NCBI GenBank assembly: GCA_030754235.1
Contig: JASMAS010000099.1
Coordinates: forward strand, 1-51,594
Direction of reading: 5' to 3'
DNA: 51,594 nucleotides
Source of the DNA: Litorilituus sp.
GTDB taxonomy: Bacteria; Pseudomonadota; Gammaproteobacteria; Enterobacterales; Alteromonadaceae
Shown here: positions 11,330-19,612 of the stretch, piece after piece
How the letters are laid out: each line of letters begins with the position of its first letter
Position numbering within the stretch: the stretch's first letter is position 1
The notes under the pieces: generated by a model
Told to the model about the DNA's origin: nothing
Databases searched by the model: none
What the model saw: the letters and a program-made list of their open reading frames with translations, nothing else
Position numbers and translations under genes: made by a program

Positions 11330-11377
11330 GACAGCGGCTTTGTGAAATCCACTGTTTTTGCTAATTCTAGTCCTAAC

Positions 11378-12982
11378 TTAAGTATTGTGGAAACTTTCCT
11401 CTTCTATAGAGAGTGCATATTTTTTATAGTCCATATCACATGTAAGTATATGAGTAGAAAGCCATTGGTAGATAAATATTGCTGTTTTATGATGTAATTC
11501 TTCAAAATTATCTGGTAACTTTTCTTGGAATAATTGTAGCTTCTCGAATAACTCTTGGTGATGCTCTGCATGCTCGTCAGTATTTGCGTAGTTTATCTGC
11601 CTTAATAAGTCTTCTTCTGCTTTAAAATGTAAATCGATATAAGAGTACAGGTTGTGAAATATTTCAATGGCAAGTTGTTTATCTTTAGCATGAAAAAAGT
11701 CATTTATTGTGGTAAATAACACTTTATGTTGCTCGTCCATATCTTCATTGCCGATTGAATACTCTGGGCTCCACTCAATTTGATCTATGTCTTCATCTTC
11801 TTTGTGGTAAATTATATCAACAGGTTGTTTTAACGCTTTTGCAATGCTCGTTAAAATTAGACTCTTTTTCGAGGGTTTGATCAAATATGAACTAAGACCT
11901 AAAGGGATCCAATTCTTTAACATGTTTTTATCATTACGGTCGATGTAAGCTATGATGGGGGTGTTATGATTATTTTTTCGCAGTTTTTTAGTGACATCGA
12001 TACCATTAATTTTCGGTAAATCATATGCCATTATGATGACGTCAGGGTTGAATGTTTCTATTTTTTCTAAAGCTTCTTCCCCATCTCTGACCAATAAATA
12101 TTTGAAAACAGTTTCAGAAAAAATAGCTTCAATAACTTGAAAAAACAAATCGGAAGGCTCTGCAATTAGAACTTTATAGCTGAGTGTTGAGTCATGTTTT
12201 TCTTCAATGTTATTATCTATAAGTTGATTAAGGTTAAACCCCATAACTGTTTTTTTCTTTGGCGCATGGTTGTCGTTAATACTATCTTTTAAAGATTGAT
12301 TATTCGATTTTAGTGTGATTAATTGATCCATAATATCCTGAATGCTGGTAGATACACTTTCATTCATTTCATCAAACTTAACACCAATAATATTTTGTAA
12401 AACAGTTTTTAATGCCTCTTTATCAAGATCAATGTTGGTGGCGGCTAAAAGCCCACTTTCGCACTCTTTCACTTCATGTAAAAATGATTTTTTAAGGTTA
12501 ACACCGTGCTCAATACAGGAGGCTAATTCATCTTCTCCCTCAGCGATAAGCTCTGTTAAACTATTTTGATGGTGGCGCTCAATTACACGTAATTCTTGCT
12601 GTAAGACTAGTTTTAGCCTGTATGGTTCATTCAGAGGATTGATAATGACGTAATTGTCGAAAAGCCCATTTTCGCAGGCTAAATAAGCATGAAATGATTC
12701 TCTATTATTTATTAAAAGTACTGCACTATGCGGAGCAATATTTTGTTCATAATCTTCTAGGTAATCAATGTAAAGTTGAATTGTCCTTCTTACATCGTTA
12801 GAGGATAATAATAAAACTTTAGGTGTCATTTCCGCAATATTATGCAATTCTTTTTTTGAGTATTTGAATGCTTTAAAACTGAGTTTTAAATCCATTATTT
12901 GCTCAAGAGCTAGTTCTATATTGTCACGATCTTGGTATATCATGATGATGTCAGGATGATTTTTCTGGTTCATGTTTTTCAT
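11378..12982 (-). CDS. Bacteriohemerythrin with degenerate receiver domain(s)
   Basis: Multidomain cytoplasmic protein, 534 aa, with no signal peptide. Residues 10-130 have the alternating pattern of a response-regulator-like fold but no phosphoacceptor signature. Residues 130-265 are mainly helical linker. Residues 269-385 are clearly receiver-like (VLIAEPSD, LVRDGEEALE, IIMAYDLPKINGIDV, YLIKP), but the phosphoacceptor Asp position is Ala319 and the acidic pocket is reduced to Glu275, while Lys369 is kept. Residues 400-525 form a hemerythrin domain with all seven diiron ligands apparent: His419, His452, Glu456, His471, His475, His511 and Asp516. Hemerythrins bind O2 or sense redox and NO; a sensor or oxygen-binding role is inferred. 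No paired kinase is adjacent. Confidence 0.85.
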   Translation of the reverse strand: MKNMNQKNHPDIIMIYQDRDNIELALEQIMDLKLSFKAFKYSKKELHNIAEMTPKVLLLSSNDVRRTIQLYIDYLEDYEQNIAPHSAVLLINNRESFHAYLACENGLFDNYVIINPLNEPYRLKLVLQQELRVIERHHQNSLTELIAEGEDELASCIEHGVNLKKSFLHEVKECESGLLAATNIDLDKEALKTVLQNIIGVKFDEMNESVSTSIQDIMDQLITLKSNNQSLKDSINDNHAPKKKTVMGFNLNQLIDNNIEEKHDSTLSYKVLIAEPSDLFFQVIEAIFSETVFKYLLVRDGEEALEKIETFNPDVIIMAYDLPKINGIDVTKKLRKNNHNTPIIAYIDRNDKNMLKNWIPLGLSSYLIKPSKKSLILTSIAKALKQPVDIIYHKEDEDIDQIEWSPEYSIGNEDMDEQHKVLFTTINDFFHAKDKQLAIEIFHNLYSYIDLHFKAEEDLLRQINYANTDEHAEHHQELFEKLQLFQEKLPDNFEELHHKTAIFIYQWLSTHILTCDMDYKKYALSIEEESFHNT

Positions 12983-13265
12983 TTAAATTTTACAATACTC
13001 GTATAGTTTGTTGACATTATTTGAATTGAAGTGTCTAAATAAAGTATGAACCCTCATAGACTTAGCCGATATAAATTATTGTCCCTTATCGCTATTAGTA
13101 TCATAGTTTGTCCTTGTATTATGGTTACATTTATATGTTTATTGCTAAGGGAATATTTTCTAATGATGATATCACTGTTAGAGTGAAAACATATTGAAAA
13201 TATTGATTTATTTATTTTTATAAGAATAGGGTGGTATGAATAATATACAATTATTTGAGTAAAAA

Positions 13266-13409
13266 ATGTCTTCTGAAATAAAAGAAATTAATTTTGTTGT
13301 TGGATTACCAAGTTCAAACAATTTTGTAATAAGAGCCATATCCATGCCGCCTAAAAAACAAACAAAACATCATTTCATTATTGTTTATAATAGAAGAAAA
13401 ATCCACTAA
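13266..13409 (+). CDS. Possible 47-aa hypothetical protein
   Basis: An ATG-started frame of 47 codons in the otherwise empty stretch beside the hemerythrin gene. The product has no membrane segment or recognised motif; it begins MSSEIKEINFVVGLPSSNNF and ends in a basic stretch. There is no convincing ribosome-binding site. It could be a chance ORF or the start of a decayed gene. Confidence 0.25.
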   Translation: MSSEIKEINFVVGLPSSNNFVIRAISMPPKKQTKHHFIIVYNRRKIH

Positions 13410-13583
13410 TAAACGTTAATCAACAAAATAACATTCTTAGAGCGCTGGAGTAAATAGCACCTTGGCATAGGGTGTTTGGCTAGCAAAGGTTACGGCGTTA
13501 TGGTTCATGATCAAAGAATAACCATGAATTACAAATCATGCCTTGGACTCGTATCCTACAAAAACGCTGAAATCTGTACTTGG

Positions 13584-13630
13584 AAGTAGCACGGTAAGTA
13601 ATGAATTAGCTTTACCTCATGGTGCTACTT
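13584..13630. repeat. Bulged inverted repeat (hairpin)
   Basis: AAGTAGCAC (13584-13592) pairs perfectly with GTGCTACTT (13622-13630), and the inner GGTAA (13593-13597) pairs with TTACC (13612-13616), leaving a one-sided 5-base bulge and a 14-base loop. It sits in the non-coding interval upstream of the darP 3' end. The shape recalls folded recombination sites, but no matching core sequences were found. Confidence 0.55.
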
Positions 13631-13879
13631 TTGGCCTTAACAGCAGTCGATGTTATTGAAAGAAGCTAGCTTAGTTGATATGGCTTTACTCCTAGCCGTT
13701 GACATGCATTCATGATTGGATGGTTTAGCTGCGTCCATTGGTACAATCAAAATGGTTAAGGCAGCCTGGCGCACGGTATAGCATTTTTTTGAGTTGTTCA
13801 ATATGCGCCCAGCCATTTAATGAAAAGTTAAGTAGACAATGCCCTCGTTGTGATAAAGCTTTGGTTTCATCTATTACTG

Positions 13880-14428
13880 TTACACATGCTCTTTAAGATA
13901 AGTAAATAAATTACGATAGTGCTTACCTAGCTTCTGTGTTTTGACTTCTTTAGCAGCATGACGTACTAACTGTCTTAATTTTTGACGTTCCATACTTGAA
14001 CACTCCGCTAATATAGCTTCAATAGCATGAGTACCTTGGGCAATTAATTCATCACGCAATGTTTCTAAACGCAGAAACTTTGATGTTGCCTGTTGGTGTT
14101 TATTTGCCATAACGTCAATAGCTTGATGGATAGGAGATAGGTCGGTTTCTAATAAAATTTTAGCTATGTGACGAATATGTCGGCGTAAAGCTTCATGCTT
14201 ATTTTTAATTTTATCTGCCACCACCATAGCTTCTTTAAGCTCATCAGTTAGCGGAATTAAGCTACGCTGATGTTTAGACATTTCTACTAATGATTGGGCA
14301 AAGTCCTGCAAATCATGCATTTCTTTTTTAATTTCTGTTTTACTTTTTAGTTCTTGCTCTGTTTCTGGTGTTAAAGCATCGATATCGTTAGCAGAGTGGG
14401 GCATAATAGTGGCTACTATATAAGTCAA
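13880..14428 (-). CDS. darP: Ribosome biogenesis factor DarP (YjgA)
   Basis: Small helical protein (DUF615 family, 182 aa) that in E. coli associates with late 50S precursors and promotes large-subunit maturation. Family features seen are SKTEIKKEMHDLQDF near the N-terminus, LIPLTDELKEAM, the basic segment HEALRRHIRHIAKILLE and the C-terminal RQLVRHAAKEV with KLGKHYRNLFTYLKE. It is divergent from pmbA with an 82-bp gap, the usual gammaproteobacterial pair. The ATG at 14428 has no clear ribosome-binding site; an internal ATG at 14404 (MPHSANDIDALTPE) would also suit the family length, so the first 8 residues are uncertain. Confidence 0.92.
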   Translation of the reverse strand: MTYIVATIMPHSANDIDALTPETEQELKSKTEIKKEMHDLQDFAQSLVEMSKHQRSLIPLTDELKEAMVVADKIKNKHEALRRHIRHIAKILLETDLSPIHQAIDVMANKHQQATSKFLRLETLRDELIAQGTHAIEAILAECSSMERQKLRQLVRHAAKEVKTQKLGKHYRNLFTYLKEHV

Positions 14429-14510
14429 ATTTAATTAGTTTAAGCGTTATTATACGCAAATTGCCATAAAGTTGGTATTTAAAACTCGTTAACCCACTAC
14501 AGATAAGCAT

Positions 14511-15878
14511 ATGACAAAAACAAATAAAGTCGTTGACCCATTATTTAAACAAATGGATGAAGTAAAAGAGAGTGTAAGTAAAGTACTTGAGCTTGCAAAA
14601 TCACTTGGGGCTGACGGAGCAGAGGTTGCTATGAGTCGCCAGCAAGGGTTGAGTGTGGGTACGCGTTTAGGTGAAGTTGAAAATGTTGAATTTACCAGTG
14701 ATGGGGCTCTAGGGATCACGGTTTATCAACAAGGAAGAAAGGGGAGTGCTTCAACGGCAGACCTATCAGAAAAAGCATTAACGCAAGCAGTAGAAGCTGC
14801 TGTTAATATTGCTAAATATACTTCTGAAGATAATTGTTCGGGTTTGGCTGACAAAGACTTGCTTGCTATGCAAACACAAGATTTAGATTTGTATCACCCA
14901 AAAGAATTATCGACTGAGCAAGCGATAGATATAGCAAAAGAATGTGAGCACAGTGCCTTAGAAAGTGATACTAGGATCACCAATTCAGATGGCGCTAGCT
15001 TAGATTGTTTTTCGGGGTTTAAAGTCTATGGTAATAGCTATGGTCAACTTGTGGGCTATCCAAGCTCAAGGCATAGTTTAAGTTGTGTTGTTATAGCGGG
15101 TAATGGTAGTGAAATGCAGCGAGATTATGCTTATGATGTAAATCGTGATTTTGCCTTATTAGATAGTGGTAAAAATATAGGGAAAAAATCGGCAAGAGAA
15201 GTAATTTCACGCTTAAACCCACAAAAGCTATCAACCATGAAAGTACCGGTATTGTTTCGCGCTGATATTGCTAACACTTTATGGGGTCACTTTATTGCGG
15301 CGATAAGTGGCGGTAATTTATATCGAAAATCATCATTTTTACTTGATGCTTTAGGTAATACTATTTTTCCTGAATTTTTATCGATTGAAGAGCGACCACA
15401 TATAGCCAAAGCGCTTGCAAGTAGTGCCTTTGACAGTGAAGGGGTGGTAACAACAGATAGAAGTATTATTACACAAGGGGCTTTGCAAAGTTATTTATTA
15501 ACAAGTTATTCTGCTCGTAAACTCGGCATGACAACAACCGGTCATGCTGGTGGCATTCATAACTGGTTGGTAAATAGCAATAATGAGCAACATTGTGGTG
15601 ACTTTGATGCCATGGTACATAAGTTGGGGACAGGTTTGCTAGTGACCGAACTAATGGGGCAAGGTGTTAACGTCGTGAATGGCGACTACTCACGAGGTGC
15701 CGCAGGTTTTTGGGTAGAAAATGGTCAAATTTGCTATCCAGTCAGTGAAATTACCATTGCGGGTAATTTACAGCAAATGTTTAAAGGTATTGCCGCTGTT
15801 GGCTCAGATATTGATATGCATGGCAGTATCAGAACAGGTTCAACACTGATTGATGAAATGCAAATTGCAGGTCAGTAA
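14511..15878 (+). CDS. pmbA: Metalloprotease partner subunit PmbA (TldE)
   Basis: Non-catalytic partner of TldD in the heterodimeric metalloprotease; the heterodimer forms the closed chamber that admits only unfolded peptides. The 455-aa protein has the TldE pattern of an N-terminal half with KSLGADGAEVAMSRQQGLSV and a C-terminal half with TTGHAGGIHNWLV and GVNVVNGDYSRGAAGFWVENG. It has no HExxxH motif, as expected for PmbA and unlike TldD. It is divergent from darP and convergent with mgtE. Length is normal. Confidence 0.95.
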   Translation: MTKTNKVVDPLFKQMDEVKESVSKVLELAKSLGADGAEVAMSRQQGLSVGTRLGEVENVEFTSDGALGITVYQQGRKGSASTADLSEKALTQAVEAAVNIAKYTSEDNCSGLADKDLLAMQTQDLDLYHPKELSTEQAIDIAKECEHSALESDTRITNSDGASLDCFSGFKVYGNSYGQLVGYPSSRHSLSCVVIAGNGSEMQRDYAYDVNRDFALLDSGKNIGKKSAREVISRLNPQKLSTMKVPVLFRADIANTLWGHFIAAISGGNLYRKSSFLLDALGNTIFPEFLSIEERPHIAKALASSAFDSEGVVTTDRSIITQGALQSYLLTSYSARKLGMTTTGHAGGIHNWLVNSNNEQHCGDFDAMVHKLGTGLLVTELMGQGVNVVNGDYSRGAAGFWVENGQICYPVSEITIAGNLQQMFKGIAAVGSDIDMHGSIRTGSTLIDEMQIAGQ

Positions 15879-16152
15879 CACCTAATGGGGTGATTGATTA
15901 TCGTTCAGTGAACAATTAACTAGCTTGATCGATATAAAAATAAAGTTTAGATAAAATAGTTGTAAAGTATTAGGGGGGGGGATCTTTTGAGATTACTTTT
16001 ACAACGAATTGTTTGGTATTTATACAGGGTAGAAAATTTAACCCTGAAAGATAAGCAGCTCCTAGTGATTAATCTTTTATACAAAACAGTGATTAGGTTA
16101 TGAAGAGATCAACAATGTTAGACTCTTCTTAACTCGATTTCCTTACCACTTG

Positions 16153-17511
16153 CTATGTTAGTAACAAGGTTGCTGTACCCAAAAAGGCAAAAATACCAAC
16201 AACATCAGTTACTGTGGTAATAATTACCCCGCCAGCAAGAGCAGGATCTATATTTAAGCGTTTTAATAATACTGGAATTGCTACACCCGCTAAACCTGCT
16301 GCAGTCATATTCATCAGCATAGCAAAGGCTATTACACCTGCTAAGGCGAGATCTTGCTTCCAAATTGCAACAAAACTCGCAATGATTAGTGACCAAATAA
16401 TACCATTGAGAAAACCAATGGCGATTTCTTTAGTTAATAATGCTCTGGCGTTACTATCACCGACATGGCCTAATGCCATCCCACGAATAACCAAGGTTAA
16501 GGTTTGATTGCCAGCAATACCACCCATACTAGGTACAAGAGAGTTTAACACAGCTAAGATGGCGAGTTGTTGAAAAATACCTTCAAACATGCTGGTTACA
16601 GCGACAGCCATTAATGCCGTTATCAGGTTAACCCCCAGCCATAGTGAACGTTGTTTTGTACTTTTTACGACGGGGGCAAAAGTATCGGCTTCATCATCTA
16701 AACCCGCCATACTCATCATGGTGTGCTCTGCTTCTTCACGAATAACATCAATAACATCATCGATGGTAATACGTCCAAGCAAATGCCCCCCTTGGTCGAT
16801 AACTGGTGCGGAAAACCAATCATGACGCTCAAATAATTGTGCGACATCTTGCTCGCTCATTTCGGCATTGACCGCTTCAACATCGGCATCAATTAAGCTT
16901 GAAATTATAACCTCGGGTTTTGCGGTAACAATAGTGGCTAATGACACGGCACCGATAAAACGATTGTTTCTATCTACAACATAAAAAGAATCGGTTGCCT
17001 CAGGTAGCTCAGCTTTTAAACGTAAATAACGTAATACTACATCAACCGTTACGTCTGGGCGTATAGTGATCGTATCCGTATTCATAATACCGCCAGCGGT
17101 ATCTTCTTCGTAAGATAGGGCTGTTTCTATCCTGCTTCTATCTTGTGAGTCCATTGAGTTAAGAACTTCTTGATAATCTCTATCAGGTAAAGTTCTTAAA
17201 ACTTCAGCAATATCATCAACATCCATACCTTCTGCAGCGGCAGCTAGTTTTTCTGGACGCATGCCCTTAAGAATGCCTTTACGAACTTCTTCACTTAGCT
17301 CTTCTAATACTTCACCATGAAAGTCGGCATCAATGAGTTGCCATAAAACGAGTCGATTCTTAGCCGGGGATGATTCTAAAATAAGAGCTAAGTCGTAAGC
17401 TGGCCGTTGTTGTAGCAGCTTACGCACATAAACAAACATACCACTAGCAAGTGCTTCGTTAACTTGATGTAGTGTTTGTTGAATATCTTCTTGTTCTAAT
17501 AGCTCTGGCAT
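16153..17511 (-). CDS. mgtE: Magnesium transporter MgtE
   Basis: Dimeric Mg2+-selective inner-membrane channel gated by cytoplasmic Mg2+ sensing. The 452-aa protein shows the three family parts: an acidic N domain (residues 1-130, superhelical repeats such as VLEELSEEVRKGILKGM), a CBS pair (about 135-255, with EDTAGGIMNTD and LLGRITIDDVIDVI), then five C-terminal membrane helices with the pore segments SLVPSMGGIAGNQTLTLVIRG and VIIATTVTD-like VIITTVTDVVG. It is last in the leftward kds-lpt-rpoN-pts run, 118 bp after ptsO. It is convergent with pmbA. Confidence 0.95.
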   Translation of the reverse strand: MPELLEQEDIQQTLHQVNEALASGMFVYVRKLLQQRPAYDLALILESSPAKNRLVLWQLIDADFHGEVLEELSEEVRKGILKGMRPEKLAAAAEGMDVDDIAEVLRTLPDRDYQEVLNSMDSQDRSRIETALSYEEDTAGGIMNTDTITIRPDVTVDVVLRYLRLKAELPEATDSFYVVDRNNRFIGAVSLATIVTAKPEVIISSLIDADVEAVNAEMSEQDVAQLFERHDWFSAPVIDQGGHLLGRITIDDVIDVIREEAEHTMMSMAGLDDEADTFAPVVKSTKQRSLWLGVNLITALMAVAVTSMFEGIFQQLAILAVLNSLVPSMGGIAGNQTLTLVIRGMALGHVGDSNARALLTKEIAIGFLNGIIWSLIIASFVAIWKQDLALAGVIAFAMLMNMTAAGLAGVAIPVLLKRLNIDPALAGGVIITTVTDVVGIFAFLGTATLLLT

Positions 17512-17629
17512 AACTATAGCACTTGTTATTTAGTGTTTTTAACAATACGGAGGGATTGGTCCACCAGCTAAGTTTATCGCAACTTCATTGTTTTAGCAGC
17601 TTTTTTCTTATTTATTGTGAAAGTAAATT

Positions 17630-17905
17630 TTATTCTTCCTCGTCAAACTTATCTGATATAAGTTGACTGATTGCGGCAAGCGCTTTTTTTGCATCTTGAC
17701 CTTGTGCGGTTACTTTGACTGTTTTACCGTGCCCACCGGCCAGAAGTAATATAGCCATAATACTACTGGCATCGGCTTGTTTGCTTTCTAGTTCAAGGGT
17801 TATTTGAGCTGTAAAGCTTTGGCAAAGCTGAGCGAGCTTAGTTGCGGCACGAGCATGCAAACCAAGTTTGTTCACTATGGTTAGCTCTTGGGAAAGGGTT
17901 AGCAT
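17630..17905 (-). CDS. ptsO: HPr-like phosphocarrier NPr of the nitrogen PTS
   Basis: HPr-family protein, 91 aa, that passes phosphate from EI-Ntr (PtsP) to EIIA-Ntr (PtsN). The phosphorylated histidine is His17 in NKLGLHARAA, and the helix-2 segment SSIMAILLLAGGHGKTV is conserved. The position directly after rapZ (4-bp gap) and in the rpoN-hpf-ptsN-rapZ cluster marks it as NPr rather than the sugar-PTS HPr, which would lie by ptsI. The C-terminus is acidic (DKFDEEE). Confidence 0.94.
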   Translation of the reverse strand: MLTLSQELTIVNKLGLHARAATKLAQLCQSFTAQITLELESKQADASSIMAILLLAGGHGKTVKVTAQGQDAKKALAAISQLISDKFDEEE

Positions 17906-17909
17906 TAAC

Positions 17910-18764
17910 TTATTTTTTAACCTTTTTCATATCTCGGTGATGTGTTTGTACGTCTTTTTGTTCTTTACTAAAATGATTAGCAAGTAATTCGGCTATATAA
18001 ACAGATCTATGCTTACCGCCTGTGCAACCGATGGCTATGGTGACATAACTTCGGTTATTACGTTCGAGATGCGGCAACCAAGTCATCATAAAACTATTAA
18101 TTTGCCAAATAAATTTAGTGACAATGGGCTGACTGGCAAGGAAATCTTTTACTGGCTGATCTAGACCCGTGTGTGCTTTTAGCTCTTTATCCCAGTATGG
18201 GTTAGGTAAAAATCTCGCATCAAAAACATAGTCAGCATCTGCTGGAATGCCGTGCTTAAAGCCAAAAGATTCAAATACTAGTACCATAGAACCAGTCTTT
18301 TTACCTAATATTCGCTCTCTAACTAAGTCAGCGAGTTGGTGCGGGCTAAGTTGGCTAGTATTAATATATAAATCTGCACGAGTTGAAATTGGCGTCAGTA
18401 ATACTTTCTCTAAAGCAATGGCTTGATCAAGTGCGATATTTTCTTTAATTAATGGATGTAAGCGCCTTGTCTCACTGAAGCGACGGATTAGGTCATTATC
18501 ATCAGCATCTAAAAATAATGTTGTTACTTCAACAGCACTAGGTAAGTAATCGATGATCTCTGGTATATCTTTGGGATCATTGGGTAAATTACGCACATCT
18601 AGGCTAACCGCGACAGTTTCATAATCATTAATGACAGTGTGGGTTAAGGCGGGTAATAAGTTAATAGGAATATTATCAACGCAGTAGTAACCTAGATCTT
18701 CGAGAACCCTTAAGGCGACAGATTTTCCTGAGCCAGAGCGACCACTAACAATTATCAGTTTCAT
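17910..18764 (-). CDS. rapZ: RNase adapter protein RapZ
   Basis: Nucleotide-binding RNA-binding protein. In E. coli it senses glucosamine-6-phosphate and delivers the sRNA GlmZ to RNase E to control glmS. The 284-aa protein starts with a Walker A motif GRSGSGKS at residues 8-15 and LEDLGYYCVDNIP; the C-terminal domain carries TIAIGCTGGKHRSVYIAE and a basic tail that supports RNA binding. Whether GlmY/GlmZ exist in this organism cannot be judged here. It sits between ptsN and ptsO as in E. coli. Confidence 0.95.
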   Translation of the reverse strand: MKLIIVSGRSGSGKSVALRVLEDLGYYCVDNIPINLLPALTHTVINDYETVAVSLDVRNLPNDPKDIPEIIDYLPSAVEVTTLFLDADDNDLIRRFSETRRLHPLIKENIALDQAIALEKVLLTPISTRADLYINTSQLSPHQLADLVRERILGKKTGSMVLVFESFGFKHGIPADADYVFDARFLPNPYWDKELKAHTGLDQPVKDFLASQPIVTKFIWQINSFMMTWLPHLERNNRSYVTIAIGCTGGKHRSVYIAELLANHFSKEQKDVQTHHRDMKKVKK

Positions 18765-18829
18765 TTTCTTTCCATTTTACGAGTCGGGGTACATAACGTA
18801 TTGATCACTCGTTATTGTTTATTAATTCG

Positions 18830-19282
18830 TTAACTAGCTTGTTGAATAAGACTAAACAGTGCTTGTTTATCTGTGCACTTACGAATTTGCTTTGCTATTT
18901 TACGTTCGCTAAACAATTTAGCAATACTTTGTAACGTTTCTAAATGCTCCTGAGTACAGTCTTGAGGAACAAATAAACAGATAAAAATATCAACTGGCTT
19001 ATTATCGATTGCGTCAAAGTTAACAGCTTTTTCAGTGGTTAGTAGTATGGCTATAGCTTTACTCATGTGTGCTACTTTTCCGTGAGGAATAGCGATGCCA
19101 TTGCCTATACCCGTACTCCCCATTTTTTCTCGGTTAAGTAAACTTTCAAGCAGGCTACTGCAATCGTGCTGATCCGTTTGATCGGCAGCAATGTTGCAAA
19201 TAGTTTCTAGAATATGTTTTTTACTGTTTGCTGGTACTGCACATTCAGTGCAGGCCAGCGTTAAAATATTTTGTAGAGTCAT
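18830..19282 (-). CDS. ptsN: Nitrogen-regulatory PTS IIA component PtsN (EIIA-Ntr)
   Basis: Terminal phosphoacceptor of the nitrogen PTS, with regulatory rather than transport roles (potassium transport, nitrogen and envelope stress). The 150-aa protein is a single EIIA fructose/mannitol-type domain. The active histidine is His67 in the motif TGIGNGIAIPHGK. It follows hpf by 17 bp in the leftward run, the classic rpoN-hpf-ptsN arrangement. Confidence 0.95.
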   Translation of the reverse strand: MTLQNILTLACTECAVPANSKKHILETICNIAADQTDQHDCSSLLESLLNREKMGSTGIGNGIAIPHGKVAHMSKAIAILLTTEKAVNFDAIDNKPVDIFICLFVPQDCTQEHLETLQSIAKLFSERKIAKQIRKCTDKQALFSLIQQAS

Positions 19283-19299
19283 AATACTTTGAGAAAAGT

Positions 19300-19587
19300 T
19301 TAGTAATTGGAAATCTTGCCTTTATATTTAAGTATTTGGCGGTCTAACTTGTCGACTAATGTATCAATAGAAGCATACATGTCAGTATTTTCAGAAGAGG
19401 CATGTACTTCACTGCCAGTTAAATGGACGGTAGCTTCGGCTTTTTGATTTATTTTTTCTACCGTTAGTACGACATAAACATTATTGATATGATCAAAATG
19501 TCGTTCTAGCTTGGCAAATTTTGTGTCTACATAATCGCGTAAAGAAGTGGTAATTTCTACATGGTGGCCAGTAAGATTAATTTGCAT
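19300..19587 (-). CDS. hpf: Ribosome hibernation promoting factor, short form
   Basis: Short HPF (95 aa), which binds the decoding centre of the 30S subunit in stationary phase and, with RMF, promotes 100S ribosome dimers. The family start MQINLTGHHVEIT and the segment LRDYVDTKFAKLERHFD are seen, with the beta-alpha-beta ribosome-binding fold throughout. It lacks the extra C-terminal dimerisation domain of long HPF. It lies 25 bp after rpoN. Confidence 0.95.
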   Translation of the reverse strand: MQINLTGHHVEITTSLRDYVDTKFAKLERHFDHINNVYVVLTVEKINQKAEATVHLTGSEVHASSENTDMYASIDTLVDKLDRQILKYKGKISNY

Positions 19588-19612
19588 AAGCGTGTTCCTT
19601 AATAGGTTGTGT

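Larger units (their letters stand above)
12983..13879. other. Mostly non-coding, decayed-looking interval
   Basis: About 900 bp between the hemerythrin gene and darP. It holds the likely promoter region of the leftward hemerythrin gene, one possible 47-codon ORF (13266-13409), a bulged hairpin (13584-13630), and short broken frames on both strands with no family I can name. The composition after about 13440 is less AT-rich than before it, suggesting a different origin. No tRNA, intact transposase or CRISPR is seen. Confidence 0.6.

Noticed and set aside
13584..13630. Integron attC site
   Set aside because: The bulged fold is suggestive, but the required core sequences (GTTRRRY and its partner) are not at the ends, and no integrase gene is seen.
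9636..15878. tldD and pmbA as a recent duplication
   Set aside because: They are the two ancient, distinct subunits of one protease; only TldD has HExxxH.
16025..16046. Terminator between pmbA and mgtE
   Set aside because: CAGGGT/ACCCTG gives only six pairs around a ten-base loop and no T-tract follows.
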